DNA of 64,000 bases. It comes from Mesorhizobium sp. LHD-90 (GTDB taxonomy: Bacteria > Pseudomonadota > Alphaproteobacteria > Rhizobiales > Rhizobiaceae). The position numbers and the translations under genes were made by a program. The stretch is taken from NCBI RefSeq assembly GCF_030929505.1, contig NZ_JAVFVV010000019.1, forward strand, positions 1 through 64,000, given 5' to 3'. Every line of letters begins with the position of its first letter. The first letter of the stretch is position 1. Below, piece after piece: positions 8,642 through 17,199 of the stretch. The notes under the pieces were generated by a model. That model worked only from the letters and a program-made list of their open reading frames with translations, had not been told where the DNA came from and did not search any database.

Positions 8642-9673
8642 TCACCTTTCCGTAAGCTTCAGCTCGATGCGGCGGTTGCGGTTGCGCGCCTCGTCCCCGT
8701 CGGCGGGGTCGAGCGGCTGGTATTCGCCAAAACCGGCGGCGACGAGGCGATTTGCCGGCACGCCGTTGGCGATCAGGAATTTCACCACCGAGGTGGCGCG
8801 CGCCGACGACAGCTCCCAGTTGTCGCGGTAGCGCCCTGTGCCGGAAAGCGGCCGGTTGTCTGTATGGCCGTCGACGCGCAGCACCCAGTTGATCTCCGGC
8901 GGGATTTCCTTCTGCAGTTCGATCAGCGCCTGCGCCAGCTTGGTCATCTCGACGCGGCCGTCCTCGTTGATCTCGTCCGAGCCGATCGGGAAGAGCACTT
9001 CCGACTGGAAGACGAAGCGGTCGCCGACGATGCGGATGTTCTCGCGGTCGGACAAGATCTCGCGCAGCCGGCCGAAAAAGTCGGAGCGGTAGCGATTGAG
9101 TTCCTGCACACGCTGCGCCAGAGCGACGTTCAGCCGGCGCCCGAGATCGGCGATCTTGGTGTTGGATTCGCGGTCGCGCGACTCCGAAGCGTCCAGCGCG
9201 TCCTCCAGCGCGGCGATCTGCTTGCGCAGCGCCGATATCTGCTGGTTGAGCAGCTCGACCTGGGAGAGCGCCTGCTGGCTGATCTGGCGTTGCGAATCGA
9301 GTTCGCCAGAAAGCGTACCGATGCGCTGATCCGCAGCCGCGCCGGCGCCGGCGCCGCGGTCGAGCAGTTGCTGCAAGCGGGAGCGTTCGGTCTCGGCAGC
9401 CTGCAGCGAGGCCTGGAGGTTGATGAGCTGGTCCTCGGCGTCCTGGGTGCTGGATTTCTCCAGCGCCAGCAACTGGGTGAGTTCGTTGATCTGGGAGTTG
9501 AGGCGGGTCAGCGCCTCGTCCTTGCCGGAGATTTCGCGCGACAGCAGGAACTGCGCCAGCACGAAGACCGACAGCAGGAACATGATGGCGAGCAGCAGCG
9601 TCGACAGCGCGTCGACGAAACCCGGCCAGTAGTCGATGCGGCGGTCGTTGCGGCGCGCGCGGGCCAGCGCCAT
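8642..9673 (-). CDS. OmpA/MotB-like peptidoglycan-binding protein
   Basis: This 343-residue inner-membrane protein has one N-terminal helix (about residues 18-42, FVDALSTLLLAIMFLLSVFV), a long coiled coil (about 50-190) and a C-terminal OmpA-type peptidoglycan-binding domain with VDGHTDNRPLSG, NWELSSARA and NRNRRIEL. It starts 1 base after the stop codon of the MotA/TolQ-like gene, so the two form a pair. The layout resembles MotB but with a much longer coiled coil and no flagellar neighbours. It probably forms a proton-driven stator or an envelope tether of unknown purpose. Confidence 0.87.
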   Translation of the reverse strand: MALARARRNDRRIDYWPGFVDALSTLLLAIMFLLSVFVLAQFLLSREISGKDEALTRLNSQINELTQLLALEKSSTQDAEDQLINLQASLQAAETERSRLQQLLDRGAGAGAAADQRIGTLSGELDSQRQISQQALSQVELLNQQISALRKQIAALEDALDASESRDRESNTKIADLGRRLNVALAQRVQELNRYRSDFFGRLREILSDRENIRIVGDRFVFQSEVLFPIGSDEINEDGRVEMTKLAQALIELQKEIPPEINWVLRVDGHTDNRPLSGTGRYRDNWELSSARATSVVKFLIANGVPANRLVAAGFGEYQPLDPADGDEARNRNRRIELKLTER

Positions 9674-9674
9674 G

Positions 9675-10694
9675 TCAGTTCATCTCCCGCTTCTTCAGCG
9701 CTTCGGCAATCCTGTCGAGCGTGGTGCGCAGCGCCTTCTGTTCCTGCGACTGCGCCTCCACCCAGTCGCGCATGATCTGCTGCTCGCTGCGCATGTTCTT
9801 GACCAGGCCGGAAATGCCGTCGGCCAGATTGGCCATGGCGGTGGCGACGCGCGGATTGGAGCCGCCGTTCTCCTGCAAAGCGCGCAGCCGCTCGCCGAGC
9901 ACCTTCAATTCGTCGGCGGCGCCGGAGCGCGCCAGCTCGGACGGCACGGCGACGTCGGAGGACAGGTCGGTGACCGAGGACAGCCAGTTCTCGAGCTCGG
10001 TGTAGAAGCGCGTCTGCGCCCGGCCGGCCTGCAGGTCGAGGAAGCCGAGGATCAGTGATCCGGCCAGACCGAACAGCGACGAGGAGAACGCCGTGCCCAT
10101 GCCGGCAAGCGGCGCCGACAGGCCGGCCTTCAAGGCTTCCAGCACGGCTGCCGTGTCGCCGGATCCCGCATCGAGCGACTGGATGGTCTCGCCGATCGAG
10201 CCGATGGTGCCCAGAAGGCCCCAGAATGTGCCGAGCAGGCCGAGGAAGACCAGCAGCCCCACCAGATAGCGCGAGACGTCGCGGCTTTCGTCGAGGCGTG
10301 TGGCGATCGAATCCAGCATGGTGCGCATCGAATTGGTCGACAGCGCCATGGCCGAGGAGCGGCTGAGCATCGCCTTCATCGGCGCCAGCAGCACCGGCTC
10401 GTTCGCCTCCGAGCCGGCGCGGAACGAATTCACCCAGCGCACCTCGCGGAACAGCCGCATCACCTGGCCGAAGGCGAGCAGGATGCCGACCAGCAGCACA
10501 CCGGCGATCAGCCCGTTGAGGCCCGGATTGGTGGCAAAGGCCGACGTGATCTGGCGGGTGAGGATCGCCGCGATGAAGGCGACGATCGCCAGGAAGATCA
10601 GCATGGACAGCAGGAAAACCTGCGGGCTCGACAGCTTGTAGGGATCGAACTGATCGGTCGTTTCGCCGCCCCCGAGATTTTTCAAGAAGGACAT
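9675..10694 (-). CDS. MotA/TolQ/ExbB-like proton channel protein
   Basis: This 339-residue membrane protein has two N-terminal helices (about residues 27-47 and 70-95) and a later pair around LVGLLVFLGLLGTFWGLLGTIGSIGETI and MGTAFSSSLFGLAGSLILGF, the arrangement of MotA/TolQ/ExbB subunits. A C-terminal helical region follows. It is paired with the OmpA/MotB-like gene 1 base downstream. Its start codon directly abuts the palindromic repeat at 10695-10856 and lacks a clear ribosome binding site. It lies apart from any flagellar cluster, so the driven process is unknown. Confidence 0.85.
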   Translation of the reverse strand: MSFLKNLGGGETTDQFDPYKLSSPQVFLLSMLIFLAIVAFIAAILTRQITSAFATNPGLNGLIAGVLLVGILLAFGQVMRLFREVRWVNSFRAGSEANEPVLLAPMKAMLSRSSAMALSTNSMRTMLDSIATRLDESRDVSRYLVGLLVFLGLLGTFWGLLGTIGSIGETIQSLDAGSGDTAAVLEALKAGLSAPLAGMGTAFSSSLFGLAGSLILGFLDLQAGRAQTRFYTELENWLSSVTDLSSDVAVPSELARSGAADELKVLGERLRALQENGGSNPRVATAMANLADGISGLVKNMRSEQQIMRDWVEAQSQEQKALRTTLDRIAEALKKREMN

Positions 10695-10856
10695 CAGAGC
10701 AATGTCCGATCAGATTGGTCGGGCCGGTTTGAGCGTCCTTCGGACCCTTCGGACTTTGTCTCGACCGCACCTCCAGTGCGGCCATTCGACAAAGCCCTCG
10801 ACCTTGGCCCAAACCGTCGCCGGCAGAATGGTTCAATCTGGTCGGACATTGCTCTG
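10695..10856. repeat. MITE-like inverted-repeat element (copy 1)
   Basis: Terminal arms 10695-10717 and 10834-10856 are 23 bp with one mismatch and begin CAGAGCAATGTCCGA. An internal segment at about 10798-10831 is identical over 34 bases to part of the element at 35806-35969 (around GGCCCAAACCGTCGCCGGCA). The centre holds further small hairpins. No transposase is encoded. The left edge touches the start codon of the MotA-like gene. Confidence 0.85.
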
Positions 10857-10966
10857 GTGCCCCGAATCCATGCCGCATTTTCCTTTGCCCGGGACTCTAA
10901 ACGGAAATGTGACGAAAATGAAAGGCGCGGCGCCCGCAATGCGTTGAGCGGCGCGGGTTTGCGCGG

Positions 10967-11656
10967 TCAGGCCCGGCCGATCACCAGGCAGTCCATCATC
11001 GCTGCCAGATGCAGCCCGGCGCCGGCAACCACAAAACCATGCCACGCGGCGGACTGGAATTTCAACCGCTGCCAGGCGAAGAAGACGACGCCGCAGGTAT
11101 AGGCGATGCCGCCGGCGACGATGAGCCACATCGTCGTCTCGGACAAGGTCGCGACCAGCGAACGCGCCACCACAACACCGCTCCAGCCGATGGCGAGATA
11201 GAACACCACCGACAGGCGGTCGAAGCGGCCCGGCACGAAGATCTTGATCGCCATGCCGGTCGCCGCGGCGCCCCAGACCAGCGCGGCCATGCCGCCGGCG
11301 AGCGCCGGATCGTCGAGTTGCGCCAGGAAGGGCGTGTAGGTGCCGGCGATCAGCAGATAGATCGCCGCGTGGTCGAGCCGGCGAAGTTTCCATTTCGTCG
11401 GCGACACCGGCCACAGGTTGTAGGCGAAAGAGATCGACATCAGCGTCAGCAGCGACGCGACGTAGAGCAGCGTCGCCACATATTCCCAAGGGCCGGTGTG
11501 GAAGGCGGCGAAGGCGAGCAGGATCGAGCCCGCCGATATCGCCGCGACGAGGCCGACCGCATGAACGACGCCGTCGGCGATCAACTCCGCCCTCGAATAG
11601 GCGAAGCGGCCACGAAACGGGATGTCGATGGCGGAAATGTCGTTCATCGCCCTCAT
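10967..11656 (-). CDS. Hemolysin III family (PAQR-type) membrane protein
   Basis: This 229-residue, seven-helix membrane protein of the HlyIII/PAQR family shows the typical histidines: HAVG near residue 32, LRRLDHAAIYLLIAGTYTPF near 92-111 and a C-terminal HGFVVAGAGLHL segment. PAQR-like proteins carry a metal site resembling that of ceramidases. The bacterial physiological role is unclear, and haemolysis is seldom relevant. A second ATG three codons in (11647) is an alternative start. It is a stand-alone gene between the suhB run and a repeat element. Confidence 0.9.
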   Translation of the reverse strand: MRAMNDISAIDIPFRGRFAYSRAELIADGVVHAVGLVAAISAGSILLAFAAFHTGPWEYVATLLYVASLLTLMSISFAYNLWPVSPTKWKLRRLDHAAIYLLIAGTYTPFLAQLDDPALAGGMAALVWGAAATGMAIKIFVPGRFDRLSVVFYLAIGWSGVVVARSLVATLSETTMWLIVAGGIAYTCGVVFFAWQRLKFQSAAWHGFVVAGAGLHLAAMMDCLVIGRA

Positions 11657-11769
11657 GCCAGCAAGGAGCCCGATATCAGCATTCCGGGCAGCAGGCTGGC
11701 AAGCGGCGGATGGTCGCGGGCGTGGCGGAGCCTGAAGCTTCGTTCGAACCGAGACGCCCGAACCCCGGC

Positions 11770-12570
11770 TCAGCGCGCGCTGACGGGTTTCTTGATCGTC
11801 TTCAGCAGTGCCTTGTGGATCGCTTCGTTGCCGGCGACGACGGTGTGGTCGTCGAACATCGCCTGCCCGCCATCGAAATCCGACACGAAGCCGCCCGCTT
11901 CGCGGATCAGCAGCATGCCGGCGGCGATGTCCCAGGGGTGCAGGCCCGATTCCCAGAAACCGTCGAAGCGGCCGGCGGCAACATAAGCGAGGTCGAGCGA
12001 GGCGGAACCCAGTCGGCGGATGCCTGACACCTCGCCCATGACGTTGCGCAGTTCGACCAGATAGTTGCCATGAGCGGTCATGCCGAGATGCGGCACGCCT
12101 GTGCCGATCACCGCGTCCGACAGTTTTGCGCGCGCCGCAACCCGCAGGCGGCGGTCGTTCAGGAAGGCGCCGCCGCCGCGCTCGGCGGTGTAGAGTTCGT
12201 CCATGGCCGGGTTGTAGACAACGGCGGCGACGACATGGCCCTGGCGCTCAAGCGCGATGGACACGGCGAAGATCGGCAGGCCGTGCAGGAAATTGGTGGT
12301 GCCGTCGAGCGGATCGACGATCCAGCGGTGCTGGTCGTCGTCGCCAGCAACCGCGCCGCGCTCCTCCATCAGGAAACCGTAGCCGGGCCGGGCGCGCGAC
12401 AATTCGGTGAAGACGATCTCTTCCGCCTTGCGGTCGGCCTGGCTGACATAGTCGCCGGGACCCTTCAGCGAGACTTGCAGGTTCTGCACCTCACCAAAAT
12501 CGCGCGACAGCGAGCGGCCGGCCTTCATAGCGGCCTGGACCATGACGTTGAGGAGAGCGGAGCGGGCCAT
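11770..12570 (-). CDS. suhB: Inositol monophosphatase family protein
   Basis: This 266-residue Mg-dependent phosphatase hydrolyses inositol-1-phosphate and related monophosphates. Metal-binding motifs are MEERG near residue 68, DPLDGTTNFLHG near 86-97 and WDIAAGMLLIREAGG near 213, all intact. It starts 17 bases after efp on the same strand and is the last gene of a probable run thiE-like, Sel1, efp, suhB. SuhB proteins also act in rRNA transcription antitermination in Escherichia coli. Whether that holds here is not visible. Confidence 0.94.
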   Translation of the reverse strand: MARSALLNVMVQAAMKAGRSLSRDFGEVQNLQVSLKGPGDYVSQADRKAEEIVFTELSRARPGYGFLMEERGAVAGDDDQHRWIVDPLDGTTNFLHGLPIFAVSIALERQGHVVAAVVYNPAMDELYTAERGGGAFLNDRRLRVAARAKLSDAVIGTGVPHLGMTAHGNYLVELRNVMGEVSGIRRLGSASLDLAYVAAGRFDGFWESGLHPWDIAAGMLLIREAGGFVSDFDGGQAMFDDHTVVAGNEAIHKALLKTIKKPVSAR

Positions 12571-12587
12571 GTCAAGAAACTCCGGCG

Positions 12588-13154
12588 TCAGTCAGCACGG
12601 CGCAGATAGGCGACTTCGCTGGTGTCGACCAGGATGCGCTCGCCGGCCTCGATGAAAGGCGGCACCAGCACGCGGATGCCGTTCTCCAGGATCGCCGGCT
12701 TGTAGGACGAGGCCGCCGTCTGGCCCTTCACCACCGGATCGGCCTGGGTGATCTCAAGCACCACCTGGTCGGGCAGGCGGATGCCGATCGGCTTCTCCTC
12801 GTAGAGTTGCACCGTCACCATCATGCCGTCCTGCAGGAAGGCGGCGCGGTCGCCGACGAAATCCTTCTGCAGTTCGAGCTGCTCGTAGCTTTCCGTGTCC
12901 ATGAAGATCAGCGCGTCGCCCTGCTCGTAGAGGAACGAAAAGTCCTTGAGTTCGAGATCGACCTGCTCGACCGTCTCGGCGGAGCGGAAGCGCTCGTTGA
13001 GCTTTGTGCCGTTGATGAGGTTCTTCAGCTCGACCTGGTTGTAGGCGCCGCCCTTGCCGGGCTTCACCGTGTTGGTCTTGACCGCCACCCACAGGCCGCC
13101 CTGGTGCTCGATGACGCTGCCCGGACGGATTTCGTTGCCGCTGATCTTGGCCAT
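12588..13154 (-). CDS. efp: Translation elongation factor P
   Basis: This 188-residue three-domain EF-P relieves ribosome stalling at polyproline. The loop that contacts peptidyl-tRNA is [12 protein letters not shown] with Lys34, the residue that is beta-lysylated by EpmA in organisms with that pathway. The length and the C-terminal [20 protein letters not shown] are normal. Polyproline-rich clients are present in this same window (the TolA-like and 675-residue proteins). It lies 89 bases downstream of the Sel1 gene and 17 upstream of suhB. Confidence 0.97.
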   Translation of the reverse strand: MAKISGNEIRPGSVIEHQGGLWVAVKTNTVKPGKGGAYNQVELKNLINGTKLNERFRSAETVEQVDLELKDFSFLYEQGDALIFMDTESYEQLELQKDFVGDRAAFLQDGMMVTVQLYEEKPIGIRLPDQVVLEITQADPVVKGQTAASSYKPAILENGIRVLVPPFIEAGERILVDTSEVAYLRRAD

Positions 13155-13243
13155 TTCTTAGGTTTTCCGGAAAAGGGATGTCGCCGGCGGGCGATCTTGG
13201 CGCCTCCAGACCATAAAACGGCCGAAGAGGCAAGGGAGCGCGC

Positions 13244-14254
13244 CTATCTCAGCCGGTTCGCGCGCTCCAGCGCCTGCTTGATCTCCTCGTCGGTCAGGCC
13301 GTCGAAAAAATCCTCCATCGTCGGATCGACCAGCCCTGATCGGCGGGCGAGGATATACCAGGCCGCTGCCAGCCGGTTGTCCGGGTCGGTGCCCAGCCCC
13401 TGCATGTAGAGTTTCGCGACCTCGTTCTGCGCCGCGACATTGCCGCCGCGCGCCGCGCGCAGCATCCAGCCGAAACCGGACTTGCGGTCGCGCTCGCCGC
13501 CGCGCCCGGCCATCAGCCAGCGGCCGAGGTCGAGCTGCGCGGTATCGTAATTCTGGCGCGCGGCAAGCAGCAGCCATCGGCGGGCCTCGGCCTCGTCCTT
13601 GCGCTTGCCGCCGCTGCCATTGGCGTAGAGTTGGGCCATGGCGTATTGCGCATCGGCGAGGCCGCCGTCGGCGGCACGCTGGTAATAGGCGACGGCCTTT
13701 TCCAGCCCGCGCGCGTCCGGCTCGCGCTTCACCAGCATCTGGGCGAAGTTGAACTGGGCGAACAGATTGCCGGCCTCGGCCGCCGCCTGCATCAGCGCAT
13801 AGGCCTCCTTGTCGTCCTTCTTGACGAAGCGTCCGTCCATCAGCACCAGCGCATACTGGAACTGCGCTTCCGGAACGCCCCGCTCGGAAGCGCGCGCATA
13901 CCATTGCGCCGCCTTGGCCTCGTCGCGTTTCATGCCGAGGCCGCGCGACAGGATTTCCGCTACCAGCGTCTGCGCCGCCGGGTCGCCGTTTTCGGCGCGC
14001 GGCAGGGCAAGGTTGTAGGCGGTGATGTAGAGCCCACGCTGGAAGGCGCCATAGGCGGCGTCCGGCAGCTTGCCGAAGCGCTCCGGGTCGACATTGTTCT
14101 CGCGCGTCAGGCCGCCGGAAAAGCGCTCCGGATCGGCCGGGATCACCTTGAGCGGGTCGCCCTCCGTTTCCACGGCGGACGCCGGCATGGCCGCCGAAGC
14201 GGCAAGCGCCAGAGCGAGCAGGACGAGACAAACACGATTCCTGGACAGCGGCAC
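13244..14254 (-). CDS. Sel1-repeat (tetratricopeptide-like) secreted protein
   Basis: This 336-residue protein has a signal peptide (residues 1-27, CLVLLALALAASAAMPASA) and a string of Sel1-like helical repeats. Units such as AYALMQAAAEAGNLFAQFNF and AVAYYQRAADGGLADAQYAM lie between about residues 60 and 290. It is predicted to be periplasmic and to act in protein-protein contacts. It uses a GTG start 3 bases past the stop codon of the thiE-like gene. Sel1 proteins in rhizobia include exopolysaccharide and symbiosis regulators, but no specific role can be assigned. Confidence 0.87.
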   Translation of the reverse strand: MPLSRNRVCLVLLALALAASAAMPASAVETEGDPLKVIPADPERFSGGLTRENNVDPERFGKLPDAAYGAFQRGLYITAYNLALPRAENGDPAAQTLVAEILSRGLGMKRDEAKAAQWYARASERGVPEAQFQYALVLMDGRFVKKDDKEAYALMQAAAEAGNLFAQFNFAQMLVKREPDARGLEKAVAYYQRAADGGLADAQYAMAQLYANGSGGKRKDEAEARRWLLLAARQNYDTAQLDLGRWLMAGRGGERDRKSGFGWMLRAARGGNVAAQNEVAKLYMQGLGTDPDNRLAAAWYILARRSGLVDPTMEDFFDGLTDEEIKQALERANRLR

Positions 14255-14257
14255 GGT

Positions 14258-14914
14258 CTAGTCCCCGAATGCCGGGGCGGTGCGATCGAGGATCGCATTG
14301 GCGCGTCCGACCGCCGCACGCGGGTCGACGCCGTCGCCGAACACCGCGCTGGAAAGCGCCACGAACTCCGCCCCGGTGGCGGCGACCGCCTCGACGGAGG
14401 CGACGTCCGAGCCGCCGAGCACGATGCAGGGAATCTCGACGACCGCCGCCCACCACTGACCGAGCGCGAGATTGCGGCGGTGCGGCTCCGGCTTGGTGTC
14501 GAAACCGAAGCGGCCGAAGAAAATATAATCGGGCTGGGTCTCGCCGAGTTCCAGCGCGTCGTCGCGGGTGGCCGCGCCGCCGGCGCCGACGATCATCTTG
14601 CCTTGCCAGCGCCCGACCGCCTCCCCGAGCTCGTCCTTGCCCGCCTGCAGATGGATGCCGTCGGCGCCGACGCGGCCGGCGATGCGGCTGTCGTCGGCGA
14701 CGATGGCGGCGATGCCGGCGGTCTGGGCGAGACGCACGACCGGCGCGGCGAAATCCTGGAACGACGCTTCGTCGCCCCGCGCCGGGATGATGATCGAGGC
14801 GATGTCGCCGCCGGCCGCGGCCTCCAGCAGGCGCGGGCCAAACGTCTCGGCGCTTTCATCCCGCGGGGCGATCAGCACGAGGCGGCAGCGGTTCGGGGGC
14901 GATTTGTCGGTCAT
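14258..14914 (-). CDS. Thiamine phosphate synthase-like protein (divergent ThiE)
   Basis: This 218-residue TIM-barrel protein aligns with ThiE. VGADGIHLQAG near residue 90 and MIVGAGG near 108 match the phosphate and pyrophosphate-binding segments. The usual substrate loop (GPIFPTxTK) is replaced by FFGRFGFDTKPEPHRRN. It may be a ThiE paralog with altered activity or a TenI-like regulator. The ATG at 14914 is chosen because the frame upstream to 15538 lacks homology and runs antisense to TauE. It heads a run with the Sel1 gene, efp and suhB. No riboswitch is seen upstream. Confidence 0.72.
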   Translation of the reverse strand: MTDKSPPNRCRLVLIAPRDESAETFGPRLLEAAAGGDIASIIIPARGDEASFQDFAAPVVRLAQTAGIAAIVADDSRIAGRVGADGIHLQAGKDELGEAVGRWQGKMIVGAGGAATRDDALELGETQPDYIFFGRFGFDTKPEPHRRNLALGQWWAAVVEIPCIVLGGSDVASVEAVAATGAEFVALSSAVFGDGVDPRAAVGRANAILDRTAPAFGD

Positions 14915-15079
14915 GTCGATGCGGCGCAGCGCCTTGTGATCTCGATTCAAGCGGAAGCGCGGAGCCATGCCGCGCGATCGTGTTTGCATTTTGGCATAGA
15001 GCAGGCGGCCGGTTTTGAACAGGGCGCACTCGCCAAAGCCGGCGGCGCGCGTTAGGAGAGGCGCGAAAGGCCCCTCCGC

Positions 15080-15850
15080 ATGCTTCCTCTCCTCACCGAC
15101 CCGTGGTTCTACGCCGCAGCGATCCCGGCCGTCATCCTGGTTGGCCTGTCGAAGGGCGGCTTCGGCGGCGCCGTGGGTTTCGTCGGCGTGCCGCTGATGT
15201 CGCTGGCGATCTCGCCGGTGCAGGCGGCGGCGATCCTGCTGCCGATCCTGGTTCTGATGGACATCGTCTCGCTGTGGAGCTGGCGCGGCGTCTACGACCG
15301 CGCCTTGCTGGGGTCGATGCTGCCCGGCTCGCTTGCCGGCATCGGCGCCGGCTGGCTGACAGCCTCGCTGGTGACGGCGGACATGGTGCGCCTCATCGTC
15401 GGGGCGGCGGCGCTGGTCTTCGTGCTGCGCTGGGTCTTCCAACAGCTTCGCCACGGCGCCGCCCACAGGGCGGAGCGCAACGGCGTCATGGCCGCATTCT
15501 GGGGAACCGTGGCCGGCTTCACCAGCTTCGTCGCGCATGTCGGCGGCCCGCCTTTCCAGGTCTACGCCCTGCCGCTCAGGCTCGACCCGAAGGTGCTGTC
15601 CGGCACCGCCGCCATCTTCTTCGCCGTCAGCAACGCCGTGAAACTCGGGCCCTATTTCGCCCTCGGCCAGTTCGACACGGCCAATCTCGCTGCTTCCTTT
15701 GCGCTGATGCCGATCGCGCCGTTGGCGACGCTTGCCGGCGCGTGGCTGGTGCGCCGCATGCGGCCGGAGATCTTTTATCCGTTCACCTACGCCACCGTCG
15801 CGCTGATCGCGGTGAAGCTGCTGTGGGACGGCGCAGCGCAGCTATTTTAG
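15080..15850 (+). CDS. TauE/SafE family sulfite exporter-like permease
   Basis: This 256-residue integral membrane protein has about eight helices. The N-terminal GLSKGGFGGAVGFVGVPLMSL and the second-half repeat GTVAGFTSFVAHVGGPPFQVYALP are the two inverted family signatures. Members export sulfite, sulfoacetate or other organic anions, or import them. No sulfur metabolism gene is adjacent, although YeeE/YedE genes lie at the far end of the window. It is divergent from the thiE-like gene with 165 bp between starts. Confidence 0.92.
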   Translation: MLPLLTDPWFYAAAIPAVILVGLSKGGFGGAVGFVGVPLMSLAISPVQAAAILLPILVLMDIVSLWSWRGVYDRALLGSMLPGSLAGIGAGWLTASLVTADMVRLIVGAAALVFVLRWVFQQLRHGAAHRAERNGVMAAFWGTVAGFTSFVAHVGGPPFQVYALPLRLDPKVLSGTAAIFFAVSNAVKLGPYFALGQFDTANLAASFALMPIAPLATLAGAWLVRRMRPEIFYPFTYATVALIAVKLLWDGAAQLF

Positions 15851-16020
15851 CAGCGCTGAGCGAGGCCGAACCTCCGGTCGAAATATTTCGTGATCGCGTC
15901 GCAGCCGAAAGCCCAAGGCTTTTCAACAGGCTCGCCACATCGCTGCCGCATCCGGCCGCCAGTGGCAGATTCGGGTAATGCGGCGGGAACTTTATCCGGA
16001 CGAGGGGCTTTAACGCCGCG

Positions 16021-17199
16021 ATGACCATTCGTGCGATCTCACAGCGGGACACCCGCATCGACGTGTTCAGAGCGCTGGCGCTGCTGACGATCTTCGTCAA
16101 CCACGTGCCCGGCACGATCTTCGAGCACGTCACCCACAAGAATTTCGGTTTTTCCGATTCGGCCGAAGCCTTCGTGCTGATTTCCGGGATCGCGCTGGGG
16201 CTGGCCTACGGGATGAAATTCGAGCCCGGCAACCGGCTGCTGCTGACGCTGAAGGCGTGGCGGCGCGCCGGCACGCTCTATGTCGCCCATATCGTGACGA
16301 CGGTGGCGACGCTGGCGATCTTTTCGGCCTCCGCGCTGTGGTTCGCGCGGCCAAAACTGCTGGAGATGATCAATATCGGCGCGCTGGTCGAGGACACGCC
16401 GCGTGCGCTGGTCGGTCTCGCCACGCTCGGGCACCAGGTCGGCTACAACAACATCCTGTCGATGTATGCCGCGGTGCTGCTGATCCTGCCGCTGTTCCTG
16501 CTGCTCAGTCGCATCAACCTGGTGCTGATGGTGACTGTATCGGGGCTGGTGTGGTTCGCGGCCGGCTACTGGCAGATCGCGCCGGAAAACTATCCGACCG
16601 ACGGGTTCTGGTTTCTCAACCCGCTGTCCTGGCAGTTCCTGTTCGTGATCGGGATGGCCTGCATGCTGCACGTGCGGCGCGGCGGCACGATCTGCTACAG
16701 CACGCCGCTGGCGGCGATCTCGCTGGCCTACATCGTGCTTTCCTTCGTCTGGATCCGCTGGCATCTGTGGGGGCTGGAGGCTTCGGTCGACCTGCCTGTG
16801 GTGCTGGCCGGCTTCGACAAGACGTTTCTGTCGCTGCCGCGGCTGCTGCATGTGCTGGCGCTCGCATATCTGATCGTGGCGATCCCGTCGCTTTCCAACC
16901 TCGCCCGCACCAGCCCGGACAACCCGCTGGCGATCCTCGGAAAGCACTCGCTGCCGGTGTTTATCGCCGGCACGGTGCTGGCCATGGTGGCGCAGGTGCT
17001 GAAGGCCGTCTATGGCGGCCACCTGCTGTTCGATGCCAGCCTGATCGCCGCCGGCATGGCGCTGCAGTTCGCGCTCGCCTATTGGCTGGAATGGCTGCCG
17101 TCGATCGGCTGGGGCGGCAAGCGCCCGGCACAGCCGCGCGTTCCACAGGCCGAGGTTACGCGGGAGATGCAAGCGGGCTTGGTGCGAGCCTCCCCCTGA
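16021..17199 (+). CDS. opgC: OpgC-like acyltransferase membrane protein
   Basis: This 392-residue protein has about ten membrane helices and opens with RIDVFRALALLTIFVNHVPG, followed by GFSDSAEAFVLISGIALGLAYG. These are hallmarks of OpgC, which adds succinyl groups to osmoregulated periplasmic glucans. No opgG or opgH is nearby, so a different sugar acceptor is possible. Its last 44 bases overlap, tail to tail, the 3' end of the LysR gene on the other strand. The start is the ATG at 16021, with no alternative close by. Confidence 0.87.
   Translation: MTIRAISQRDTRIDVFRALALLTIFVNHVPGTIFEHVTHKNFGFSDSAEAFVLISGIALGLAYGMKFEPGNRLLLTLKAWRRAGTLYVAHIVTTVATLAIFSASALWFARPKLLEMINIGALVEDTPRALVGLATLGHQVGYNNILSMYAAVLLILPLFLLLSRINLVLMVTVSGLVWFAAGYWQIAPENYPTDGFWFLNPLSWQFLFVIGMACMLHVRRGGTICYSTPLAAISLAYIVLSFVWIRWHLWGLEASVDLPVVLAGFDKTFLSLPRLLHVLALAYLIVAIPSLSNLARTSPDNPLAILGKHSLPVFIAGTVLAMVAQVLKAVYGGHLLFDASLIAAGMALQFALAYWLEWLPSIGWGGKRPAQPRVPQAEVTREMQAGLVRASP

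Noticed and set aside
8642-10694. MotA/MotB-like pair as ZorA/ZorB of a Zorya defence system
   Set aside because: No ZorC, ZorD or ZorE-like nuclease or helicase is adjacent. The flanks are DUF1304, a repeat and a hemolysin III gene, and the pair has an ordinary OmpA domain.
17156-17199. Tail-to-tail overlap of opgC and the LysR gene as an error
   Set aside because: Both C-termini look ordinary and a 44-base convergent overlap is acceptable, so it is kept as real overlap and not treated as a frameshift.
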